Shown piece by piece: positions 1-5,374 of a stretch of DNA of 7,499 nt; the stretch's first letter is position 1, and every line of letters starts with the position of its first letter. The position numbers were made by a program, and so were the translations under genes. The notes beneath the pieces are model-generated. The model made no database searches. It had not been told where the DNA came from and saw nothing but the letters and a program-made list of their open reading frames with translations. The stretch is taken from positions 1 to 7,499 of the forward strand of contig DAOWNK010000157.1 in the NCBI GenBank assembly GCA_030642635.1. The letters run 5' to 3'. The DNA comes from Pirellulales bacterium. Its GTDB lineage: Bacteria; Planctomycetota; Planctomycetia; Pirellulales; Thermoguttaceae.

Positions 1-42
1 AGTTACGTCACACCGGCGGGACGCCGGTGCCACTGTGTTGAT
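1..42. repeat. Palindromic repeat family A, copy 1
   Basis: The hairpin has arms CACCGGCG (11-18) and CGCCGGTG (22-29) with loop GGA. It is followed by CCAC (reverse GTGG) and TGTTGAT. The same unit occurs at 5279-5310 (32 of 32 identical to 11-42) and inverted at 5219-5253 (34 of 35 matching 1-35). It lies just downstream of the substrate-binding protein stop codon. A transcriptional role is possible, but there is no T run, so I do not call it a terminator. Confidence 0.85.
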
Positions 43-64
43 ACCAATTCTGCCCTTAATTCCC

Positions 65-2002
65 CTAGTCCCTGACCGGTTTCCAAATACTTCCGAACCC
101 CGGTCCGTAGTTGTACGGTCCGCGAGGGCTGAAGTTGTAGCCTCGCAGTTGCTTGCTGAACCCGTAAAATGCGTTTCTAACGTAGAGCCATGTGTACGGC
201 TGATCGTCGTATAGTATGGTGTGTATCTTCCCGTAGATTTCCGCCCGTTTTTCCGGGTCGAACTCCCGGCGTCCTTCCTCGAAGAGCCGGTCGATTTCCG
301 TGTTGGAATACTCGCCGTAGTTTCGTCCCTCGCCGGTCACCCAGAGGTTGTCGGAGGTATCCGGGTCGGCGCCGGTTCCCCAGCCGGCCAGCATTGCGTG
401 GAACTTATGGTCGCGGCTCTTCTGCTGCAACACGGTGAACTCCATGGGACGCACGTGGCAGACGATACCGATCTGGTCGAGGTTTTCTTTCAACAGGTTG
501 CAAATGGCAATCCTCTCCGGTGCGTTGAACGTGAGTATGCTGAACTCGAACTTGACGCGGCGTCCGTCGATTTTCTTGTCTCGCACGCCGTCGCCGTCGT
601 GGTCGATCCAACCGGCCGCGTCCAACAGCGCCTCGGCCTTATCGAAATCCTGCTTGTACGGTTTTGGTTGTTTCTTCGGCGCCCAGCGCGAGGTGGGATG
701 GAAGATGCCGTTGCACGGCTCCACCAATCCGTACAGCAGCTTGTCGATCATCTCGTTGTGATCGAACGCATAGGACATTGCCCGACGGACCCCGGCGTCT
801 GAGAAAAACGGCGTGTTGCAGTTCCAGCCGAAATAGTAATAAACCCATTCCAGACCGTATGCCTTGGTGTTCTTCTTGTAGAAATCGTCGTTTCCGGTTT
901 GGGTCTTCCACTGCTCCGCAGTCAGAGCGAGTTCGTCCAGGTCGCCTTTTTTCAAGGCCAAAAGGGCAACGCTCGATTCAGGCATGATGCGGAACCGAAC
1001 CTCTTTGAAGTACGGCTTATCGCGTACCTGCCGACCGTTGTACGTGTACCAGCCTTTGCGCCGCATCAGCACGATCTCCTGCCCGCGCGTCCGGCTGGTG
1101 ATTTCGTACGCACCGCCGGAGATCGGGTTGTTCTCGTACTTTACATGGTACCGGCTGTCTTGGAGCGTCGGGTCGTCGTGGATCGACTTCTCGTAGATGT
1201 GTTTCGGAATGATTGGAAAGTTGACGTTCCAGATATTCGTAGCCAGCGATTCCTTGTGGAAAAACACCAACGTGTAGTCGTCGTACGTCTCGATCCATTT
1301 TAGTTTGTCGGTTCCCGGCCGCACCGCCGGAACCGGTACCTGAGAGGACAGGATTGCCTTGAACGAGAAGACGATGTCGTGCGCAGTGATCGGCCGGCCG
1401 TCGGACCACGTCAGGTCGTCGCGCATGACCACTTTGTCGTACAGACCGTCCTTGCTCGTCCGCCACGAGACGACGGTATCTTTTGCGGCATACGGTCGGA
1501 AGGTCCAGTCGAAGCCGAACAGCCCGAAACCGGTCAGGCCGTTGACATCGAACTCGACCATCGAGCTTCCCATAAGCGGGTTGGTGCTTTTGACGTCTGC
1601 TCTGGTGTGGCGATAGATCACGGCGTTCCAGTTCACCCGGTCGTCGCTTTTGGGCAATCGGCCCATGGTGCGGCAAATCTTGTCGTTGATCTCCGGCGAC
1701 GTGTTTCGCAACGCCAGCGCTTCCTCGACCGTAAGCGGCGGCGGCTCCTCATCTTTCTGACGCTCGCGCAGCAGTTCGGCGGAGTCGAACACCGGCCGGT
1801 CGATCCACCCGGCCTTGGAGTCCAGTTCTTCCAGTGCAGGCGGGTCGAACGGTTCGATCAGGTCGCCCAGGGTGAATTCTTCCTTTTCGCCGCCGTTGGA
1901 ATCTTTCTCATCCGACGGTGAGTCGCACGGAGCCGTACACCCGGCACATGCGACCATAGCGGCAATCAATAATATGAACAAAGGCAAACGTTGCAGAACC
2001 AT
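65..2002 (-). CDS. Peptide-type ABC transporter substrate-binding lipoprotein (SBP family 5)
   Basis: This gene encodes a 645-aa extracytoplasmic solute-binding protein of the OppA/DppA type (SBP_bac_5), which captures oligopeptides or similar solutes for an ABC importer. Residues 1-22 form a lipoprotein signal: a hydrophobic stretch at 8-18, then CAGC with Cys22 as the likely lipidated residue (Cys19 is an alternative). An acidic linker at about 26-60 follows. The family signature DDLTWSDGRPITAHDIVFSF lies at residues 195-214, with later family-typical segments around VRRAMSYAFDHNEMI (405-419) and GWIDHDGDGVRD (464-475). The start is ATG with a strong AGGAG 5 nt upstream (plus-strand 2008-2012). 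It is longer than the common 500-550 aa, mainly because of about 100 extra N-terminal residues. No permease or ATPase gene is visible in the window, so its partners are either beyond the left edge or elsewhere. The ligand cannot be inferred. The family call is secure. Confidence 0.93.
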   Translation of the reverse strand: MVLQRLPLFILLIAAMVACAGCTAPCDSPSDEKDSNGGEKEEFTLGDLIEPFDPPALEELDSKAGWIDRPVFDSAELLRERQKDEEPPPLTVEEALALRNTSPEINDKICRTMGRLPKSDDRVNWNAVIYRHTRADVKSTNPLMGSSMVEFDVNGLTGFGLFGFDWTFRPYAAKDTVVSWRTSKDGLYDKVVMRDDLTWSDGRPITAHDIVFSFKAILSSQVPVPAVRPGTDKLKWIETYDDYTLVFFHKESLATNIWNVNFPIIPKHIYEKSIHDDPTLQDSRYHVKYENNPISGGAYEITSRTRGQEIVLMRRKGWYTYNGRQVRDKPYFKEVRFRIMPESSVALLALKKGDLDELALTAEQWKTQTGNDDFYKKNTKAYGLEWVYYYFGWNCNTPFFSDAGVRRAMSYAFDHNEMIDKLLYGLVEPCNGIFHPTSRWAPKKQPKPYKQDFDKAEALLDAAGWIDHDGDGVRDKKIDGRRVKFEFSILTFNAPERIAICNLLKENLDQIGIVCHVRPMEFTVLQQKSRDHKFHAMLAGWGTGADPDTSDNLWVTGEGRNYGEYSNTEIDRLFEEGRREFDPEKRAEIYGKIHTILYDDQPYTWLYVRNAFYGFSKQLRGYNFSPRGPYNYGPGFGSIWKPVRD

Positions 2003-2007
2003 GTCGA

Positions 2008-2012
2008 CTCCT
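2008..2012 (-). promoter_or_regulatory. Shine-Dalgarno site of the substrate-binding protein gene
   Basis: Read on the minus strand, AGGAG ends 5 nt before the ATG at 2002. It is the clearest ribosome binding site on the minus strand and fixes the start of the substrate-binding protein. The other leftward genes have weak or no such site. Confidence 0.8.
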
Positions 2013-2087
2013 GTTTTTCAGGCCGAACTGAAAGCCGCATGGTATACGAATATCCGCCGGTGGTCAATAACATCGTGTGGAGCAGGA

Positions 2088-2219
2088 GTAGGCCGGGTTG
2101 GAAACCCGGCAAACTGAACGACATTGCGGCAAACTATTGCCGGGTTTCCAACCCGGCCTACCTGATTGCCGGGTTTCCAACCCGGCCTACCTGATTGCCG
2201 GGTTTCCAACCCGGCCTAC
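2088..2219. repeat. REPIN-like GTAG/hairpin repeat family C, four hairpins
   Basis: There are four copies of one 25-bp unit. Copy 1 (2088-2112) starts with GTAG, then stem GCCGGGTT (2092-2099), loop GGA and AACCCGGC (2103-2110). Copies 2-4 are inverted relative to it at 2137-2161, 2166-2190 and 2195-2219. They end in CTAC and repeat with a 29-bp period (spacer CTGA). Copies 1 and 2 form a GTAG-hairpin, 28-nt spacer, hairpin-CTAC pair. Copies 3 and 4 look like a tandem expansion. The array fills the gap between the rhomboid stop (2223) and the start of the substrate-binding protein gene. In mRNA each copy could fold into an 8-bp hairpin, possibly protecting 3' ends. That role is inferred. Confidence 0.93.
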
Positions 2220-2222
2220 CCA

Positions 2223-3071
2223 CTACTGCCGCTTTTGATATTCCCGGCTGGCGGCTTCCAGCGTGCGGCGTTCCTTTTTGGTCAGGCTTCCTTCGCCCTC
2301 GCGGTGGATTTTTTCGAGTATCCGGTCCACCTCTTCGTTCAGATCGCGTCGTTTCGTCTCAGGATCGTGGACTCGCAACTTCGGCCGCGGTTTAAGACGC
2401 GACAATGAGAATCGGCCGGTGGTCAGGCCGGTCAGATTCCAGCCGAATTGATAATACAGAAATGCGAACGCCGCACCGGCCAGGTGGACGGTGTATGCAA
2501 TGTGTGTGTCGCCGAGTTGTCCGGATGCGCCGAACAGGTCGCTTACTACGATCAACACGCCGACCAGCCAGGCGGGCACCGGCAGCACGAAAAACAGCAG
2601 TAGCGTGCGTCGCGGGCAATTCAGCGCGTAAAGAACCACTACTCCGGCAACCGCCCCGGATGCCCCGATTACCATCCCGCCGCTATAACCCATCGCGGCC
2701 TCGCCGATGGCCCACGCCAACGAGCCGACCACCAGCATCATAATGTAGAGCCGCAGAAATTCCTTCCGCCCATAGTGGTATTCGATGTCGCGCCCAAGGA
2801 ACCAAAGCCCCAGCATGTTGAACAGTATGTGCTGGAACCCCGGTGCGTGGGCGAACCCGTAAGTTAGAAACTGCCACCACATCCACGGCTTGAACAACGT
2901 GGCGCCATTGGCGGCCATCAACGCGGTGATCTGGTTGTCCGGCGTAAACAGACCGTTGGCCAGATACGCCGCCACGTTAATGATAATCAGCGTGACGACT
3001 ATCGATCGCGGCGCACTGAGCGACACACCCGGCTGCTCCTGCCGGTAGTAGTCTCGATCGTATATGCTCAT
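2223..3071 (-). CDS. Rhomboid family intramembrane serine protease with DUF6576-like C-terminal tail
   Basis: The 282-aa product is an integral membrane protease that cleaves transmembrane segments of substrate proteins inside the bilayer. About six membrane helices can be seen at roughly 22-42, 78-93, 105-126, 133-150, 155-180 and 191-211. The catalytic dyad is Ser138 in GASGA and His196 in HLAGA. The H81xxxN85 pair in QHILFN matches the oxyanion-hole residues of the family. After the last helix comes a basic linker, then a soluble tail (about 247-282, VDRILEKI and SLTKKERRTLE) that resembles the short DUF6576-type tail found on many bacterial rhomboids. The start is ATG, with only a weak GAAAG-like site upstream. 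The stop codon is 3 nt from repeat family C. All catalytic residues are present, so it should be active. The substrate is unknown. Confidence 0.93.
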   Translation of the reverse strand: MSIYDRDYYRQEQPGVSLSAPRSIVVTLIIINVAAYLANGLFTPDNQITALMAANGATLFKPWMWWQFLTYGFAHAPGFQHILFNMLGLWFLGRDIEYHYGRKEFLRLYIMMLVVGSLAWAIGEAAMGYSGGMVIGASGAVAGVVVLYALNCPRRTLLLFFVLPVPAWLVGVLIVVSDLFGASGQLGDTHIAYTVHLAGAAFAFLYYQFGWNLTGLTTGRFSLSRLKPRPKLRVHDPETKRRDLNEEVDRILEKIHREGEGSLTKKERRTLEAASREYQKRQ

Positions 3072-3083
3072 AGTTTTAAGCTT

Positions 3084-3166
3084 TCAGCATGTAGGGTGCG
3101 TGGAACGCACCGAATCATAAACTGCAATAATGCGGAACGGTGCGTTCCACGCACCCTACATGCTGA
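3084..3166. repeat. REPIN-like element family D: 29-bp perfect inverted repeat
   Basis: The arms at 3084-3112 and 3138-3166 are exact reverse complements. Each arm holds its own small hairpin: GTAG at 3091-3094, stem GGTGCGT (3095-3101), loop GGA, ACGCACC (3105-3111). The mirror-image hairpin at 3139-3155 is followed by CTAC (3156-3159). It occupies the 109-bp gap between the membrane protein gene (stop at 3181) and the rhomboid start (3071), so it could end transcription of one or attenuate the other. There is no T run to support a classical terminator. Confidence 0.93.
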
Positions 3167-3180
3167 CAACTGACAGCTAA

Positions 3181-4092
3181 TCATTTCCCTGCGACATCGG
3201 ATCGGGCCATCCGCCGGGTTCTGGCGTCAATGCACCTGGTAGCTTCCAATTGTGCTTTTGCAATCCGCCCGGCGGTTGCCATGTTTGCGGCGATCAATCG
3301 ATCCACTGCCGCATTCATTCCCGAGACCCGCGGTTTAAGGACGGCGTGCAACTCGGCCACAGCATCCCGTTGGCGGCAGTATTTCGCCACGTCGGCCTTC
3401 AGTTGTTGTATCTCCGCCCGGCGGAATTGCTGTTGTTTCTGCGCGTCGGCGCAGGCGCTCTCGATGTACTGTTTGTCGCGGGTTGCGGCCTCGATCAGAT
3501 CGACCATGATCGAGTGTTGCAGATGGTGCTCTTTGAAGAGGACTTCGTAATCGCGCGGCGCGTCGATCGGCATGATCTCGTAGAGCGTCCACGGTCCCCG
3601 GCTGTCGGCCAGGCGTTTCAGTTCATCGTCGGTCAGCTTCATTGCCGGTTCAATTGCTACCTGGCGTTCTGCAACTGCCGTGACCTTAAACTCACCCAGG
3701 TATTGCCCGCCGTCTTGCAGATCGGTCTCATCGAAGACGTACAGAATCGTGTTATCGGCAATTTTGTGCTGGGCGGGCTGATCGGTCTTTACGGCGACCT
3801 TGCCGGTCTGCGGCTCGACATCCTCCGGCGAGCAGTTGTACCACACCCGGCCTCGGTCGATCAGCAGTTTGTGCAGATCGAGCCTCAGCCGCTCGATGCC
3901 CGCCTTACTGTCCTTGGCGTCGTCAGAGACCAACAAGAAATTTTCCATCTCTAGTGCGTCAATTTTGTCTTGATGTTCTTGTGCCAACTCTCGCCAGTAT
4001 TGGTGGGTTTTCAACGTCCGTGCGGCCATGTATGCGAAGGCCGTCGCAGCGATGAAAATGAACCCGATCAGAACTTTGTTCCAGATGCTCAT
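3181..4092 (-). CDS. Conserved-type membrane-anchored protein with coiled-coil regions, function unknown
   Basis: This is a 303-aa protein. It begins MSIWNKVLIG and has one N-terminal membrane helix (about 6-24) followed by basic residues. The bulk is therefore probably periplasmic with the N terminus in the cytoplasm, although the reverse topology cannot be excluded. Residues 31-80 look helical and heptad-like. A compact central part (about 82-180) contains VWYNCSPEDV, NTILYVFDETD, YLGEFKVTAV and GPWTLYEIMPID. A charged helical stretch follows (about 200-250, rich in Q, K, R and E). The overall pattern resembles proteins I associate with planctomycetes that lack an assigned function. I chose the ATG at 4092 over a TTG 12 codons upstream because the membrane anchor starts directly after it and AAAGG lies just upstream. 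It sits 63 bp downstream of the DUF4105 gene, so the two may be co-transcribed. Confidence 0.8.
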   Translation of the reverse strand: MSIWNKVLIGFIFIAATAFAYMAARTLKTHQYWRELAQEHQDKIDALEMENFLLVSDDAKDSKAGIERLRLDLHKLLIDRGRVWYNCSPEDVEPQTGKVAVKTDQPAQHKIADNTILYVFDETDLQDGGQYLGEFKVTAVAERQVAIEPAMKLTDDELKRLADSRGPWTLYEIMPIDAPRDYEVLFKEHHLQHSIMVDLIEAATRDKQYIESACADAQKQQQFRRAEIQQLKADVAKYCRQRDAVAELHAVLKPRVSGMNAAVDRLIAANMATAGRIAKAQLEATRCIDARTRRMARSDVAGK

Positions 4093-4141
4093 ACCTTTGA
4101 TGATATTCGGGCGGTGGTCGAATGTCAAGTTGCCAACACTG

Positions 4142-4155
4142 CCCCCGGGGGGGGG
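4142..4155. repeat. C5G9 homopolymer block between two genes
   Basis: Five C are followed by nine G on the plus strand, directly after the stop codon of the DUF4105 gene (TAA at 4156-4158 on the minus strand). In mRNA it reads C9G5 and lies 50 nt before the start of the membrane protein gene. Such runs are prone to slippage. It lies outside both coding regions, so length changes could only affect expression. It could also be an assembly or sequencing error site. Confidence 0.75.
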
Positions 4156-5058
4156 TTACCGCCGGATTTTCACCGAAAAGTCCGGAGCGTCGCGATGCAC
4201 GTACGCCAGGTAGTTGACCCGATTGCGCAGCCGCGTTTGCTCGAACGTCGTGTCGGTCCGCAGCAGCCCGAGGTCGTAGGCAAGGCGATCGGAGTAGCCC
4301 GGCAGAAGCACCCGATAGTCGTACGGGATGCGGCCGGGTCGCAGCCGGTTGATGTGCCGGCGGATGTTCGTCGTGCAGTTGTTCGTCAGCGTGTGGTAGA
4401 ACTCCGGTTTGTCCACCAGCTTGTTCACCCTGCCCATCACGTCGACGAACAGCGATCGCACCTGCTCGGGTGTGGCATTGGCGCGATGTACGTACACGTC
4501 GGCCAGGTGGTGAACGGCGTTGAGTTGCAGAATGTCGCGTTCGTCGGCCACTACGTACATAAGCTCGTATTGATTCAAAAATCCCTTGATTGGAGAATAC
4601 TTCTCGCCGCGCTCCTTGCGAATCTCCACCGAGACGACCACGTAGTCGCGGTCTGCAAAACCGAAACTCAACATCGTGTGCGCCACGTCCGGGGTGTCTA
4701 AAAACGGCACGACGATGAAATCTACGGAGTTCAACTCGCCCAGGTCGAACGTCTTGTCGTAATGTGACACGTCGTAGTCGTCTACGCTGCGGTAACTGCA
4801 ACGGCGGATGTTATGCACGGTTACCCGGTCGCCGTTGAATTCTGCATACGCCGGCGCCGCCTGGTCGGGCGACCAGTCGCGGTCGTTCGACGGCAGGAGC
4901 GTCTTGACCAGATCGGGATTGATCTGCGGCGCGCCGCGGCAACCTGTAATCGCCGCGACACACAAAGCCGCGACCGTTGGTCGCGCCAATACGGCTGATA
5001 GTATCAACATTACACGGCGCGACCACCGGTCGCGGCTTTGTACAGCGACGGCACCCAT
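4156..5058 (-). CDS. Lnb/DUF4105-type lipoprotein, permuted papain-like cysteine enzyme
   Basis: The product is 300 aa from the chosen ATG. It resembles the Lnb N-terminal periplasmic domain (DUF4105), a permuted papain-like fold with conserved His and Cys. A family member in Bacteroides is reported as a lipoprotein N-acyltransferase, but that activity cannot be assumed here. Candidate catalytic residues are His127 in DVAHTMLSF, Glu145 in VSVEIR, and Cys228 in YHTLTNNCTTNI. An arginine-rich N region (RDRWSRR) is followed by a hydrophobic stretch and AITGC, with Cys40 as the likely lipidated residue, placing the enzyme outside the cytoplasm. The start is uncertain. ATG 5058 keeps the basic N region, ATG 5010 gives a shorter peptide lacking it, and TTG 5097 is possible. 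No start has a good ribosome site. Inverted copies of repeat family B (4962-4987 and 5016-5041) lie inside this N-terminal coding region. Confidence 0.8.
   Translation of the reverse strand: MGAVAVQSRDRWSRRVMLILSAVLARPTVAALCVAAITGCRGAPQINPDLVKTLLPSNDRDWSPDQAAPAYAEFNGDRVTVHNIRRCSYRSVDDYDVSHYDKTFDLGELNSVDFIVVPFLDTPDVAHTMLSFGFADRDYVVVSVEIRKERGEKYSPIKGFLNQYELMYVVADERDILQLNAVHHLADVYVHRANATPEQVRSLFVDVMGRVNKLVDKPEFYHTLTNNCTTNIRRHINRLRPGRIPYDYRVLLPGYSDRLAYDLGLLRTDTTFEQTRLRNRVNYLAYVHRDAPDFSVKIRR
4962..5041. repeat. Inverted pair of palindromic repeat family B inside the DUF4105 gene
   Basis: The arms 4962-4987 and 5016-5041 are reverse complements at 25 of 26 positions. Each is itself a hairpin: CGCGACC (4969-4975), loop GTT, GGTCGCG (4979-4985); and CGCGACC (5018-5024), loop ACC, GGTCGCG (5028-5034). 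The 28-nt interval between the arms contains the alternative ATG at 5008-5010. The arms encode the basic N region and part of the hydrophobic stretch of the signal peptide. Confidence 0.9.
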
Positions 5059-5111
5059 TTGGGTGGTTCTTCGGCTGTTTTCGCAAGAAGAGCACAAGGG
5101 AAGCGGCTTTT

Positions 5112-5127
5112 AGCCGAAAAACCGGCT
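5112..5127. repeat. Short hairpin AGCCG/CGGCT upstream of the DUF4105 gene
   Basis: AGCCG (5112-5116) pairs with CGGCT (5123-5127) around a 6-nt A-rich loop. Flanking AAGCGGCTTTT gives partly competing pairing. It may be a decayed palindromic repeat or part of the leader of the DUF4105 gene. Evidence is limited to self-complementarity. Confidence 0.4.
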
Positions 5128-5218
5128 TTGTGCAAGGTCGTTGTGTAGGTAGGCGGATGTGTAGTGGCTGGCACTCGCCTCAATACTGTTGAATTAGTGG
5201 TAACATCAAGGGAAACAA

Positions 5219-5310
5219 CAGTGGCACCGGCGTCTCGCCGGTGTGACGTAACTCGTGGTAACGCCTATATTTGTTTGCCACCGGCGGGACGCCGGTGCCA
5301 CTGTGTTGAT
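5219..5310. repeat. Palindromic repeat family A, inverted pair (copies 2 and 3)
   Basis: Copy 2 (5219-5253) is the reverse complement of 1-35 with one difference, in the loop (TCT in place of TCC). Copy 3 (5279-5310) is identical to 11-42. The hairpins face each other across about 25 nt, giving GTGG-hairpin, spacer, hairpin-CCAC. This matches the layout of families C and D except that the foot is GTGG. The pair lies in the 316-bp gap between RNase D and the DUF4105 gene. No convincing gene is present in that gap. Confidence 0.9.
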
Positions 5311-5335
5311 GTCAATACAGTTGATGCCAATACAG
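5306..5335. repeat. Two tandem 15-bp units next to repeat family A
   Basis: TTGATGTCAATACAG (5306-5320) is followed directly by TTGATGCCAATACAG (5321-5335), with 14 of 15 bases equal. The first unit overlaps the end of family A copy 3, and copy 1 at the left edge continues with the related TTGATACCAATTC. The unit may therefore be part of the family's flanking sequence that was duplicated here. Confidence 0.75.
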
Positions 5336-5349
5336 CCGACACTACGAGA

Positions 5350-5371
5350 CGCGACCACCGGTCGCGGCTTT
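5350..5371. repeat. Palindromic repeat family B, third copy
   Basis: CGCGACC (5350-5356), loop ACC and GGTCGCG (5360-5366) are followed by GCTTT. The 21 bp at 5351-5371 are identical to 5019-5039. The copy ends 4 nt before the complement of the RNase D stop codon, so it lies immediately 3' of that gene on the transcript. Confidence 0.9.
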
Positions 5372-5374
5372 ATG

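Noticed and set aside
11..29. Terminator for the substrate-binding protein gene
   Set aside because: The hairpin is strong, but no T run follows on the minus strand and the same hairpin occurs elsewhere as a repeat. Terminator function would be guesswork.
573..608. DHDGDGVRD in the substrate-binding protein as an EF-hand or dockerin calcium site
   Set aside because: This loop is a common feature of family-5 binding proteins at this position. No second helix-loop unit is present.
2137..2219. Regularly spaced repeats that could suggest a CRISPR array
   Set aside because: The units are 25 bp with a constant 4-nt linker and no variable spacers. Each is a full palindrome and one further copy is inverted. 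No cas gene is nearby.
2018..2408. Short open frames across the family C repeat array, giving peptides such as GRVGNPA or PGFQPGLP
   Set aside because: The peptides are direct translations of the palindromic repeat in both directions. Similar spurious proteins arise wherever such repeats occur.
4093..4128. TTG at 4128 as start of the membrane protein gene
   Set aside because: It would place 12 polar residues before MSIWNKVLIG, and the natural N terminus with the membrane helix starts at ATG 4092.
3250..4701. Plus-strand open frames of 234 and 243 codons opposite the membrane protein and DUF4105 genes
   Set aside because: They are shadows of minus-strand genes that have signal or anchor sequences and recognisable motifs. 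No ribosome site or domain supports them.
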